DNA from: CADEEN01 sp963751775
GTDB taxonomy: Bacteria; Pseudomonadota; Gammaproteobacteria; Burkholderiales; Burkholderiaceae_C
Direction of reading: 5' to 3'
Assembly (NCBI GenBank): GCA_963751775.1
Contig: CAVVVW010000028.1
Location: 434,001 to 498,000 of the forward strand
Length of the DNA: 64,000 bases
Shown here: in pieces, positions 48,127-58,066 of the stretch
How the letters are laid out: the number at the start of each line of letters is the position of its first letter
Numbering within the stretch: position 1 is the first letter of the stretch
Program-made: the position numbers and the translations under genes
Notes under the pieces: generated by a model
What the model was told of the DNA's origin: nothing
Seen by the model: the letters and a program-made list of their open reading frames with translations, nothing else
Database searches by the model: none

Positions 48127-49782
48127 ATGCAGCAGGGTGCCAGCTGGGACTACATCGTCGTCGGCGCCGGCAGCGCCGGCTGCCTGCTCGCCAATCGGCT
48201 CTCGGCCGACCCGCAGGTGCGCGTCCTGCTGCTCGAAGCCGGCGGCCGCGACAACTACGCCTGGATCCACATTCCGGTCGGGTACCTGTACTGCATCGGC
48301 AATCCGCGCACCGACTGGATGTTCCAGACCGAGCCCGACGCCGGCCTGAACGGCCGCGTGCTGCGCTACCCGCGCGGCAAGGTGCTCGGCGGCTCGTCGA
48401 GCATCAACGGCATGATCTACATGCGCGGCCAGGCGCGCGACTACGACGGCTGGGCCGAAACGCTGGGCGACGAGGCCTGGCGCTGGGCCGCCTGCCTGCC
48501 GTACTTCAAGCGGCACGAAGCGCATTGGCGCGGCGCCGATGCGCACCACGGTGCGGGTGCCGAATGGCGCGTCGAGCGCCAGCGCCTGTCGTGGGAGCTG
48601 CTCGACGCCTTTGCGCTGGCTGCGCAGCAGGCCGGCATCCCGGCCCGTGACGACTTCAACCGGGGCGACAACGAAGGCGTCGGCTACTTCGAGGTCAATC
48701 AGCGGCGCGGCCTGCGCTGGAATGCCAGCCAGGCCTTCCTGCGCCCGGTGCAGCGCCGGCGCAATCTCGAAGTGCGCACCGGCGCGATGGTGCAGCGCGT
48801 GGTGGTCGAACGCCGCGCTGACGGTGCACTGAGCGCCAGCGGCGTCGTTTGCCACAGCGCCGACGGCGGCGTGCAAACCCTGAGCGCCGCGCGCGCGGTG
48901 GTGCTCGCGGCCGGCGCCATCGGCTCGCCGCAACTGCTGCAACTGTCGGGCATCGGCCCGGCGCCGCTGCTGGCCGAACACGGCATCGCGGTCGTTCACG
49001 AATTGCCGGGCGTCGGCCAGAACCTGCAGGACCACCTGCAGATTCGGGCCGTGTTCGGCGTCACCGGCGCGACGACACTGAACACGATGGCCAACTCCTG
49101 GCTCGGCAAGGCGCGCATCGCCCTGCAATACCTGTTCACGCAAAGCGGCCCGATGAGCATGGCGCCGTCGCAGCTCGGCGCCTTCACGCGCTCGTCGCCC
49201 GAGCGGCGCTGGCCCGACCTCGAATACCACGTGCAGCCGCTGTCGCTGGATGCCTTCGGCCAGCCACTGCACCGCTTCGCCGCGTTCACGGCCAGCGTCT
49301 GCAACCTCAATCCGGAGAGCCGCGGCAGCGTGTGCATCCGTTCGCCGCACGCGGACGATGCGCCGTTGATCGCGCCGCGCTACCTGGCCACCGATGGCGA
49401 CCGCCGCGTGGCGGCGCAGTCGCTGCGCCTGACGCGCCGCATCGTGGCCCAGCCGGCCCTGGCCCGCTTCGCGCCGGTGGAGATCCGGCCCGGCGCGCAG
49501 TACGAGTCCGACGAGGCGCTGGCCAAACTCGCCGGCGACATCGGCACGACCATCTTCCACCCGGTCGGCACCTGCAAGATGGGCCGCGACGACGATCGGC
49601 TGGCCGTGCTCGACGCACGCCTGGCGGTGCGCGGGATGGCCGGGCTCGTGGTGGCCGACGCCAGCGCGATGCCCCGCATCACCAGCGGCAACACCAACGC
49701 GCCGACGCTGATGATCGCCGAGCGAGCAGCGCAATGGTTGCGCCGCGGCAACGACACGGAGGCCGAGGACCCCTACCCCTAA
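48127..49782 (+). CDS. GMC-family FAD-dependent oxidoreductase, choline-dehydrogenase-like
   Basis: A 551-aa flavoenzyme, intact. The FAD-binding motif is YIVVGAGSAGCLLANRLS, followed by the GMC signatures RGKVLGGSSSINGMIYMRGQ and GAIGSPQLLQLSGIGP. The active-site region is TIFHPVGTCKMG, and TSGNTNAPTLMIAER closes the C-terminus. It oxidises an alcohol of unknown identity. The family includes choline, glucose and aliphatic alcohol dehydrogenases, and without betB or betI neighbours a BetA assignment is not justified. Confidence 0.92.
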   Translation: MQQGASWDYIVVGAGSAGCLLANRLSADPQVRVLLLEAGGRDNYAWIHIPVGYLYCIGNPRTDWMFQTEPDAGLNGRVLRYPRGKVLGGSSSINGMIYMRGQARDYDGWAETLGDEAWRWAACLPYFKRHEAHWRGADAHHGAGAEWRVERQRLSWELLDAFALAAQQAGIPARDDFNRGDNEGVGYFEVNQRRGLRWNASQAFLRPVQRRRNLEVRTGAMVQRVVVERRADGALSASGVVCHSADGGVQTLSAARAVVLAAGAIGSPQLLQLSGIGPAPLLAEHGIAVVHELPGVGQNLQDHLQIRAVFGVTGATTLNTMANSWLGKARIALQYLFTQSGPMSMAPSQLGAFTRSSPERRWPDLEYHVQPLSLDAFGQPLHRFAAFTASVCNLNPESRGSVCIRSPHADDAPLIAPRYLATDGDRRVAAQSLRLTRRIVAQPALARFAPVEIRPGAQYESDEALAKLAGDIGTTIFHPVGTCKMGRDDDRLAVLDARLAVRGMAGLVVADASAMPRITSGNTNAPTLMIAERAAQWLRRGNDTEAEDPYP

Positions 49783-49828
49783 TTCATCAAGGGTGCAAGT
49801 CGCGGCGTGCATCGCTAGACTCCGCACA

Positions 49829-51851
49829 ATGACCGAAATCAACGTGCCGACAGCCCAGCTCCCCGTCGGGCAGGAAGTCGTCGCGCATGAACAGGTTCGC
49901 GTCGCCCCCGAGCGGCGCTGGGCCTACGCGGCGGTGATGGCGGTCGATGCCCTGGTGGTGGCGGCGGTGGTGCCGATGTGGTGGCCGGGCGCGACCTCTG
50001 ACGCGGCCTGGCTGGGCACGGCGGCCGTACGTGGCGTTGGCCCTGACCACGGCGTGGCTGATGTTGCGGGCGGTGAGCGAGTCGAGCGCGGCGGCGCGGG
50101 CCGCGCTGGATCGGTTCTCCCGGCGCATACGTGCGGGCGACGTCAGCGGGGCCCTGCGCGCGGTGGGCGCCGGCCTTGCACCGGTGCCGGCCGCCGGGGC
50201 AGACGGTGAATCCGTCGTCGCCGAGGCCTGGCCGGCCGTGTCTCGCTTCGGCAGCACCGCGCGCGAACTCGAGCTCGCACTCGGCGAGCGCGAGCAGCGC
50301 TGGCAGGCGCGCATGCGCCTGTCGGCCGACTGGCATTGGGAGACGGACGCCGAGCTGCGTTTCACCTGGGTCTCGCAGGACCTGGCCTCGCTGGTCAAAC
50401 TCGGCGTCCAGCCGAGCGACCTGCTCGGCCACCGCATCGACGCGGTGCCGGTGTTCGAGCCGCCCGCGGAGGGATGGGCCGCGCTGAACCAGCGCCTGGC
50501 CGAGCACAAGCCGGTGCGTGAGCTGCTGCTCGAAGTGCGCCGCGCCGGGCGCATGTCGGTGTGGGTCGCGCTCAACGCACGCGCCCACCGCGACGAGCAG
50601 GGCCGCTTCACCGGCTACGAGGGCGTCGGCCGCGACATCACCGAACAGCATCTGGCCTTCGTGCGGCTGGCCGAAAGCGAACGCCGGCACGCGTTGATGG
50701 CCGAGTTGTCGGTCGACTGGTACTGGCAGACCGACGCCGAACACCGCCTCGAGCAGTTCGGCCCGGTCGCACGCGACCTGCTCGGCGAACGCGCCAACGA
50801 AGCCATCGGCCAGACGCGCTGGGACGCTGCATCCGGAGGGCGCCACCGCAGCAAGAATGGGCCGCGCACCGCGCCGACCTCGACGCGCGGCGGCCGTTTC
50901 GCGGCTTCGAGTACGCCGAGCGCCCACCCGGGCGCAGCCGGCACTGGGTGTCCATCGGCGGTCAACCGCGCCTGAACGCCCGCGGCGAATTCATCGGCTA
51001 TCACGGCGTCGGCAGCGACATCACGCTGCGCAAACGGGCCGAGCGCATGGTGCTCGGCCGCAACAAGGTGCTCGAGCGGCTGGTGGCCGAGCGCACCGCC
51101 GAACTCGAGCACACCAACCGCGACCTCGAAGCCTTCTCGCGCCAGCTCGCGCACGAACTGCGCACACCCATCGGCCAGGTGGCCGGCTTGGCCGACATGT
51201 TGAAGACGCGCGCCTGGGAGCGCCTGGCCGACGACGAGCGCGAATGGCTGCGCCTGCAGGCGCAGGCCGCCCGTGACATGTCGGAGACGGTGACCGCGCT
51301 GCTCGAACTGGCGCATTCGGCGTCGACCGCGCTGGTGCGCGAGCCCGTGGACCTGTCGGCGCTTGGCGCGCTCGGTGATCGAAGAGCTGCCGGCGCTCGA
51401 ACGCAAGGCCGCGGTCGAATGGGTCATCGAGCCCGGCTTGAACGCGGACTGCAGCGCCGCGCTGGCACGCGTTGCGCTGGCCAACTTGCTCGGCAACGCC
51501 GCCAAGTTCACCCGCGACGTGGCCACGCCGCGGATCGAATTCGGCCGCGACGACAGCGCCGAGGCCGGCGGCTTCGTGATCAGCGACAACGGCGTCGGCT
51601 TCGACCCCGGGCATCTGGAAAGGCTGTTCCTGCCCTTCGCCCGCCTGCACGACAGCGAGCAGTTCCATGGCACCGGCCTGGGTCTGTCGATCGTGCGTCG
51701 CATCGTCGAGCGCCACGGTGGCACCGTCGCGGCTGCGGGTGAGCCGGGTCGCGGCGCGCGCTTCGCGTTCCGCTTCAGCCCGCCACGGGTCGACCCCGTA
51801 TCGGTTCTGGACAGCTCGCTGGGCGAGCAGCCGAGCAACGTGGCCGCCTGA
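49829..51851 (+). CDS. Membrane-associated PAS sensor histidine kinase (frameshifted)
   Basis: About 670-aa sensor kinase. Two N-terminal hydrophobic helices (WAYAAVMAVDALVVAAVVPM; VALALTTAWLMLRAVS) are followed by two PAS/PAC units (RLSADWHWETDAELRFTWVS with GYEGVGRDITEQHLA; SVDWYWQTDAEHRLEQFG with FIGYHGVGSDITLRKRAE). HisKA then carries the phosphoacceptor histidine in RQLAHELRTPIGQVAG. The HATPase shows ALANLLGNAAKFTRDVA, ISDNGVGFDPGHL and GTGLGLSIVRRIVERHGG. Frames change near 50030, 50845 and 51365. There is no response regulator next to it, so it is an orphan kinase. Confidence 0.85.
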
Positions 51852-51978
51852 TCCCGACAGTGGCGGCGGCGGGCGCTGCCCGGATGACGCATGCCAAGGC
51901 GCAGTTGGGAAAGCCCGCTGTGCGGACCGCGCGCGCGCGGCTAGGCTGTAGGCCTTTTCCGAGCCGGAGACGTTTGCA

Positions 51979-53677
51979 ATGATCAATATCGAACCCGATG
52001 CGCTGGCCCTGCAGCGCCTTTACCACTGGGAGAGGACCACCCCCGACCGGGTCGTGTTCACCCAGCCCTACGACGGTGCCGCCAAGGGCACGGGCCAGAT
52101 CCGCACCTGGACATGGCGGCAGGCGCTGGACGAAACACGCCGCATGGCCGCGTACCTGCAGGGCCTGGGCCTGGCGCCCGGCAGCAAGATCGCGCTGATT
52201 TCGAAGAACTGCGCCCACTGGATGATGACCGACTGGGCGATCTGGATGGCCGGGCACGTCTCGGTGCCGCTGTACCCGACGCTGGCGGCCGAGACCGTCC
52301 GCCAGATCCTCGAGCACAGTGAAGCCCGGCTGCTGTTCGTCGGCAAGCTCGACGGCTGGGGCGGCATGAAGGGGGGTGTGCCGGCGGGGCTGCCGTGCAT
52401 CAGCTATCCGCTGTCGCCGCCGACCGACTTTCCGTACCTGGGACGACATTGTTGCCAAGACCCAGCCAATGGCCGGCAACCCGGTGCGGCCGGCCGACGA
52501 GTTGTGCACGATCATGTATACCTCGGGCACCACAGGCATGCCCAAGGGCGTGATGCACAGCTTTGGCGGATTTGCCTGGAGCATCACGGCAGGCCTGAAG
52601 CGCGTGCCGCTGAACAGCACTTCGCGCATGCTGTCGTACTTGCCGCTGTCGCACATCGTCGAGCGCATGCTGGTCGAGCACGGGCTGCTGGCCACCGGGA
52701 TGCAGCTGTTCTTCGCCGAATCGCTCGAGACCTTCGCGCTCGACTTGCAGCGCGCACAGCCGACGGTGTTCTTCTCGGTACCGCGGCTGTGGGTCAAGTT
52801 CAAGCAGGGCGTCAATCACAAGCTGCCGCAGGCCAAGCTCGACCGCCTGCTCAAGCTGCCGATCATCGGCGGGCTGGTGCGCAGGAAGGTGCTGAAGGCG
52901 CTCGGTCTCGATAAATGCCTGTTCGCTGCCGGCGGTGCGGCACCGATGCCGCCCGAATTGATGCGCTGGTATGACCGGCTCGGCCTGGACCTGGTCGAGG
53001 GCTACGGCATGACCGAGAACTTCGCCGTCTCGCACGCCACCTTGCCCGGCAAGCAGCGGCCGGGCACGGTCGGCCTGCCGTATGAGGGCGTGCAGAGCCG
53101 GATCGACCCGGTGAACGGCGAAATCCAGATGAAGAGTCCGGGCCTGATGATGGGCTACTACAAGGAGCCCGGCCTGACCAAGGACGCCTACACCGAAGAC
53201 GGCTGGCTGCACACCGGCGACAAGGGCAGTCTCGACGCCGAGGGCAACCTGAAGATCACCGGCCGCGTCAAGGACCTGTTCAAGACCAGCAAGGGCAAGT
53301 ACGTGGCTCCCGCACCGATCGAGGACCGGCTGGCGATGCACGATGCGATCGAAGCCTGCGCCGTGACCGGTGCCAACCTCGGCCAACCGCTGGGCATCGT
53401 GATGCTCAATGCCGAGGGCATCGCCCAGGCCCGTCAGGCCGAAGGGCGGCAAGCGCTGGAGGCCTCACTCGGTGCCCACCTGCAGGCCGTCAACGACAAG
53501 CTCGATCCGCACGAGCAACTCGATTGCCTGGTCTTGGTGACCACGCCGTGGAGCGTCGACAACGGCTTCATCACGCCGACCTTCAAGATCAAGCGCAACC
53601 GCGTCGAAGAGGCTTACGCCGGGAGCTATGAGCGCTGGGTCGGCGCGCGCAGGAAGATCGTCTGGGCCGACGCCTGA
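51979..53677 (+). CDS. Long-chain fatty-acid CoA ligase-like AMP-binding enzyme (frameshifted)
   Basis: Acyl-adenylate-forming enzyme of about 565 aa. It starts MINIEPDALALQRLYHWERT. The AMP-binding motif is TIMYTSGTTGMPKGVMHSFG, followed by FFSVPRLWVKFKQG, GYGMTENFAVSH and HTGDKGSLDAEGNLKITGRV. The C-terminal lysine region is FITPTFKIKRNRVEEAY. One extra base at 52429-52435 breaks the frame; TDFPTWDDIVAKTQPM would be the restored reading. The pattern is closest to long-chain acyl-CoA synthetases of the FAA1/FadD15 type. GCAATG with GAGCCGGAG upstream supports the start. Confidence 0.9.
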
Positions 53678-53708
53678 GCGGCTCGGCCGCGCGCGCCGGC
53701 TGTCGCCG

Positions 53709-55469
53709 CTAGTCGAGCGTGACTTCGCCGCGCACGGTGCCGGCGCGGTCGGCCTGCGCGCTCAAACCGACGCGCGTGCCCTTGGGCGCGCGCACCACCC
53801 ATTCGGCCACGGCGCGGTCGGCGGTGATCTCGCGGCTGGGCAGGAACGCAAGCTGGCTGTTCTTGGGGGCATGGCCCTCGAGCTGCGGGCCTTCGTGGCG
53901 GTGCTTGCCGTTGACCAGCGAGACCTCGGGGCTGTCGGGCAGGTGGATCTCGAACATCACGCCGCGCACGGTCTTGCGGTCCAGCGCACGCTGCGTGACG
54001 TAGGCCGGCAACCAGCCGCTGTTGGCCACGGCCAGGCGAATGCGCCAGGTGTCGGGGCCCAGCGCGCGCACCTCGGTGCGCAACATCTCGAGCCTGGGCA
54101 GCGACAGCGCGATCTGGTTCAACCAGGCCGGAAAGCGGGCCGATTCGCGCTCGCGCAGCGCCGGCGGCGGATTGCGCCAGAAGTTCATCTTGTCCCAGCC
54201 GCCGATCTCGACCAGGCCCAATTGCGGGTGCATGAACGGCTTCCAGTCGACATAGGCCTGGCCCGCGCATTGTTCGTCGCTCCACTTCAGCAGCTTCAGG
54301 TCGTCTTCGACAGGATGGTCGCGGTACCAGTGGATCCAGTCGTAGTCGGTGATGCCGGCTTCCTTGTTCGGGGCCCACATCTCGACGGTCCAGAACAGCG
54401 CGCCCAGGTGTTCGTAGAGCCAATCCTGCGTGCCGGTGATGATCTCCTTGGGGTGGTACTTGAAGTCGTGAAAGATGCTGATGGCCGGGTAGCCGGTGAG
54501 CTTCTCGCCGAGCTCGGAGAAGCGCTTGTAGGTCCACAGGTCCTCGGGCACCATGTCGTCGTCGCTTTGCGTGCCCATCGGGCGCAGGATCACGCCGCTG
54601 TGGGTGTGAAAGCTGACCGCCGCGCCGATGTTGCGGTGCGCGCTGACGAAGGCCACCATCGCCCGCACCTCGGGTTCGCTGGTCGGGTACGGGCCGGCAC
54701 CGAGTTGTTCGAACTCCTGGCGCCATTGCGGCGGGAAATTTCGGTTCAGGTCCAGCCCTTCGCGGTCCTTGTTGACCGTGACCGTCAGGCCGTCCCAGTT
54801 GATCAACGTGCCCTCGGGCATCACGCGGTAGTACTCGCCGCCGAACTCGCCGGGCTCGCGAGCGACCAGCAGGCGCGGCTCGGTGGCGTGCTTCTTGTAC
54901 GCGCCATGCGGGTCGCGCATGCGCATCGTCAGCATGCGGCCGTCGCCGTCGACGTCTTCGACGTTGAGGCCTTCGACAGGCTCTTCGTCGAACGGGTAGC
55001 GCCGCGTCGACGAGCGGATGTGGCGCGGCCGCTCGGCCAGCGCCAGTTCGGCGCCGTCGGGGTTCAGGCGCGGGCAGACGTAGACGCAGCGCGTGTCGAG
55101 CAGGTGCGTGATCTCGACATCGACGCCGTGTCCGCTGGCCAGCTGGTGCAGGTAGTACAGGCAGGCGGTGCTGGCCGTCAACTCGGCGGCGTGGATGTTG
55201 CCGTCGATCCAGAACGCCGGCTTGTCGGTGTCGATGCCGGTCGTGCTGTTGGTCAGCGCCACGACCCAGATGTCGCGGCCCTCGTGGCTCTTGCCCAGCG
55301 AGCGCACGCTGATCAACTGCGGCATGGCGTCGGCATAGTCGAACAACAGGCGCGTCAGCTCGGTGTAGCGATAGAAGGTGTCGAAGCGGGGAACAGGCAG
55401 GGACGGACATGCGCGAGGGAGCGAGCTGGAGTGCGCAGGATTGTGCCCAGCGCACTTCGTCATGGCCAT
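53709..55469 (-). CDS. M14 family zinc carboxypeptidase
   Basis: A 586-aa peptidase, intact. The zinc ligands are HxxE in IDGNIHAAELTASTAC and the later histidine in VSFHTHSGVILRPMG. Substrate-binding residues are seen in RLNPDGAEL and GLDLNRNFPPQW, and the catalytic glutamate in FWTVEMWAPNKE. It has a large C-terminal beta-rich extension (LPRLEMLRTEVRALGPDTWR to the end). No signal peptide: the N-terminus before RFDTFYRYTELTRLL is not conserved, and the start (55469 or 55463) is uncertain. It likely trims peptides in the cytosol. Lies 32 bases after the amidotransferase gene. Confidence 0.88.
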   Translation of the reverse strand: MAMTKCAGHNPAHSSSLPRACPSLPVPRFDTFYRYTELTRLLFDYADAMPQLISVRSLGKSHEGRDIWVVALTNSTTGIDTDKPAFWIDGNIHAAELTASTACLYYLHQLASGHGVDVEITHLLDTRCVYVCPRLNPDGAELALAERPRHIRSSTRRYPFDEEPVEGLNVEDVDGDGRMLTMRMRDPHGAYKKHATEPRLLVAREPGEFGGEYYRVMPEGTLINWDGLTVTVNKDREGLDLNRNFPPQWRQEFEQLGAGPYPTSEPEVRAMVAFVSAHRNIGAAVSFHTHSGVILRPMGTQSDDDMVPEDLWTYKRFSELGEKLTGYPAISIFHDFKYHPKEIITGTQDWLYEHLGALFWTVEMWAPNKEAGITDYDWIHWYRDHPVEDDLKLLKWSDEQCAGQAYVDWKPFMHPQLGLVEIGGWDKMNFWRNPPPALRERESARFPAWLNQIALSLPRLEMLRTEVRALGPDTWRIRLAVANSGWLPAYVTQRALDRKTVRGVMFEIHLPDSPEVSLVNGKHRHEGPQLEGHAPKNSQLAFLPSREITADRAVAEWVVRAPKGTRVGLSAQADRAGTVRGEVTLD

Positions 55470-55501
55470 CCGGGGTTGCGTGGGGGCGTTCGCTGCCCGC
55501 C

Positions 55502-56257
55502 CTATCCAGTCATCACGCCGGCAACGAAGACGCGCAACTCGCCCGGCCGCATCGCGTGCCAGTCCTCGTTGCGGGTCATGGCTTCGGTGGCGACGACGGC
55601 GACGCGGTCGCTCGGCGTCGTCAATGCGGCCAGATCGACGGTGACGTCGTCGTCGGCGAGCGTGGCCGCGCAGAAGGGGTGCGCGCGCTCGACCCAGGCC
55701 AGCGCCGTGCTGCAATGGGCCCACAGTGCCTGGCCGTTGGACAACAACAGGTTGAACGATCCGTGGCCGGCAATGGACGGAAGCAGCTCGCGCAGGGTGC
55801 ACGTCAGCTCGGCGACGGTCGGCACGCTGGCATGGGCCTTGGCCAGCTCCTGCATCAGCCAGCAGAATGCGCGCTCGCTGTCGGTGTCGCCGACCGGGCG
55901 AAACGCGGCATGCAGGCGGGGTTGGAAATTCTTCAGGTCGCCGTTGTGGGCCAGGACCCAATAGCGACCCCAAAGCTCACGCACGAATGGATGGGTGTTT
56001 TCCAGCGCCACCCGGCCCTGCGTGGCCTTGCGGATGTGGGCCACGACGTTGTCGCTCTTGATCGGATAGCGCGTGACCAGCTCGGCGACCGGCGAGATGC
56101 GCGCGCTGTGGTGGTCGACGAAGTAGCGCAGGCCGCGGTCCTCGAAGAAGGCGATGCCGAAGCCGTCCTTGTGTTCCTCGGCGCGCCGGGCCAGGCCAGC
56201 GAAGCTGAAGCACACGTCGGTCGGCGTGTTGGCGCTCATGCCGAGCAGCTGGCACAT
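55502..56257 (-). CDS. Class II glutamine amidotransferase, YafJ-like
   Basis: A 251-aa Ntn hydrolase, intact. The nucleophile is Cys2 of MCQLLGMSANTPTD, exposed after Met removal. It continues with EEHKDGFGIAFFEDRGL, SDNVVAHIRKATQGRVALEN, THPFVRELWGRYWVLAHNGD (Asn/Asp oxyanion region) and FNLLLSNGQALWAHCST. Similar to YafJ/EgtC proteins. The acceptor reaction is unknown because no partner synthase lies nearby. Confidence 0.9.
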   Translation of the reverse strand: MCQLLGMSANTPTDVCFSFAGLARRAEEHKDGFGIAFFEDRGLRYFVDHHSARISPVAELVTRYPIKSDNVVAHIRKATQGRVALENTHPFVRELWGRYWVLAHNGDLKNFQPRLHAAFRPVGDTDSERAFCWLMQELAKAHASVPTVAELTCTLRELLPSIAGHGSFNLLLSNGQALWAHCSTALAWVERAHPFCAATLADDDVTVDLAALTTPSDRVAVVATEAMTRNEDWHAMRPGELRVFVAGVMTG

Positions 56258-56306
56258 GGGTCGGCCGCTCAGGCAGGCGCCAACGGGTGCGCGGCAGGCG
56301 TCACGT

Positions 56307-57536
56307 TCAGGGGATCGGCACGAACAGCCGCACGAAGCCGCGCACCGACATCAGGCTGCCCGGATTGCCCTTTTCTTCGAGCACCGCGCTCATGCGACGC
56401 AGGATGCGCGGACTCTTGCGTGCGCGCCAGATCAACAGATCGGCCAGCCACGGGTGGTTGTTGACGCTGTTGGCGCGTTCATAAAGCTCGAAGCGCGGCT
56501 TGAGGGCCAGCAGCGAGTCTTCGTAGCGCGCGCGCAGTTGCCCGTCGGTGAGCAGCGTGTCCCGACCTTCGGCGATGGTCTCGCCAGCCAGGATGCCGGT
56601 TTCCATGGCCTTGCCGATGCCCTCGCCGGTGAAGGCATAGGTGGCGCCAGCGGCCTCGCCGGTGACGAGCAGGCCCGGGCGTGAGAAACGCGCGCCCGTG
56701 AGCGAGCAGCGCAGCGGCGCGCCCTTCAATGGCCCCAGCTTCTCGCCGCCCGCGACCAGCGCGGCGGCGGGTGGGTAGACCTCGCAGAAGCGGTCGAACA
56801 TCTCGCGCAGGTTGACATCGGCCATCGCCTCACGGCCATCGCTGTCGGCCGCGTGGCTTTGCGCCAGGCCGACGCCGATGTTGAAGACGCCGTTCGGGCA
56901 CGGAAAAATCCAGCCGTAGCCCTTGGACAGGCTCTTGTGCCACAGCACTTCGAGCGCGGTGATGCGCCCGACCATCGCCGGGTTGCGCACATAGCCGCGC
57001 AGGGCGACGCCGCTCGGCGTGCGCCGCTCGCACATTTCGGCCGCGATCAGCGCCTGCGGCACCGCGCCAGTGGCGAGCACGACCCATTGGGCGCGGATCT
57101 CGTGCATCTCGCCGTCGTACCTGAGGCGCGCGCCATAGACGCGCTGGCCATCGAACAGCGGCGCCTCGAACCGCGCCGGCGCCAACCAGCGTGCCCCGGC
57201 GGCGACCGCGGCGCGGCGCAGGATCTCGTCGAGCTGGGCGCGCGGCAAGACGGCGACCCTGCCGGGTACGTCGACGCGGCCGCCGCGCGGCGCGATGCAC
57301 GCCAGATGGGTCGCACTGCGCGCGGCCCGCATCACCGCCTGATACACACCCAGGCGGCCGAAGGCGTCGTGCGCATCGGGAATCAGCCCGTCGCCGCAGA
57401 CCTTGTCGCGAGGGAACGCGTACTGGTCGGCCAGCACGACGTGAAAGCCGGCCCGCGCGAGTTGCTGCGCGCATGCGCTGCCGGCCGGGCCGGCGCCGAC
57501 AACGAGCACATCGCAGGAAGAAGGGGGCAGGGTCAT
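56307..57536 (-). CDS. Geranylgeranyl-reductase-family FAD oxidoreductase
   Basis: A 409-aa flavoprotein, intact. The FAD Rossmann motif is VLVVGAGPAGSACAQQLARA, then FPRDKVCGDGLIPDA (the conserved CGDGL), and the second FAD motif is GLLVTGEAAGATYAFTGEGI. This is the pattern of geranylgeranyl reductase and related isoprenoid or lipid-reducing flavoenzymes. In a non-archaeal organism the substrate may be an isoprenoid, quinone or halogenated aromatic. No photosynthesis genes appear in the window. Confidence 0.88.
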   Translation of the reverse strand: MTLPPSSCDVLVVGAGPAGSACAQQLARAGFHVVLADQYAFPRDKVCGDGLIPDAHDAFGRLGVYQAVMRAARSATHLACIAPRGGRVDVPGRVAVLPRAQLDEILRRAAVAAGARWLAPARFEAPLFDGQRVYGARLRYDGEMHEIRAQWVVLATGAVPQALIAAEMCERRTPSGVALRGYVRNPAMVGRITALEVLWHKSLSKGYGWIFPCPNGVFNIGVGLAQSHAADSDGREAMADVNLREMFDRFCEVYPPAAALVAGGEKLGPLKGAPLRCSLTGARFSRPGLLVTGEAAGATYAFTGEGIGKAMETGILAGETIAEGRDTLLTDGQLRARYEDSLLALKPRFELYERANSVNNHPWLADLLIWRARKSPRILRRMSAVLEEKGNPGSLMSVRGFVRLFVPIP

Positions 57537-57666
57537 GGCAGCCAGTGGCCGGCCATTCTAGGCAGGCCCCGCGGTCGCGTGGGGGCGCGCATGCATTGAT
57601 CGCCATCAAGTCCGGTCCTGGCCGCAGCGGCGACGATGCCGCAGACATGACCGCGAGAAACTCGAC

Positions 57667-58066
57667 ATGCCCCACTTTCTGAGCCCGGGCCAGCGTGCGT
57701 TGCTGCAGCAATTGCTGCAGATGCGCCAGCATGAACTCGATCGCCGCGTGGCGCAGCACCAGGCCGGGGGCAGCCGCAGCGAGGCGGCCCGCGAGGTGCT
57801 GCAGCAAGATGGCGACGATGCGCCGCAACGCGATGCCGACCGCGAGATCGACCTCGCCCGTGCCGATCGCGACATCGAAGAACTGGGTGCCGTCAGCCAG
57901 GCGCTGGCGCGCGTGCACGATGCCGGCTTCGGCTATGTGCACCGATTGCGGCCAGACGATCCCGTTCGAGCGCCTGAAACTCGAACCCTGGGCGGTGCGC
58001 TGCGTGGCCTGCGCCGCCGAGCGCGAGCGCCGAAGCGGCGAGGTTACGCAGCGCTCGTCGATTTGA
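57667..58066 (+). CDS. DksA/TraR-type zinc-finger protein (frameshifted)
   Basis: About 132-aa regulator-like protein. The N-terminal coiled coil starts MPHFLSPGQRALLQQLLQMR and carries acidic residues (ADRDIEELGAVSQALARVHD). An extra G at about 57937 breaks the frame. Removing it gives GFGYCTDCGQTIPFERLKLE and VRCVACAAERERR, the four-cysteine DksA-type zinc finger. It may bind RNA polymerase through the secondary channel like DksA, but it is a shorter paralogue than the main DksA. Its 3' end overlaps the convergent malate synthase gene by 23 bases. Confidence 0.82.

Noticed and set aside
54967..54996. CCTTCGACAGGCTC followed by GAACGG in the M14 carboxypeptidase, resembling the REP repeat seen in dnaE2
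   Set aside because: Only the first 14 bases match. The encoded YPFDEEPVEG appears to belong to the normal protein family sequence, so it is probably coincidence.
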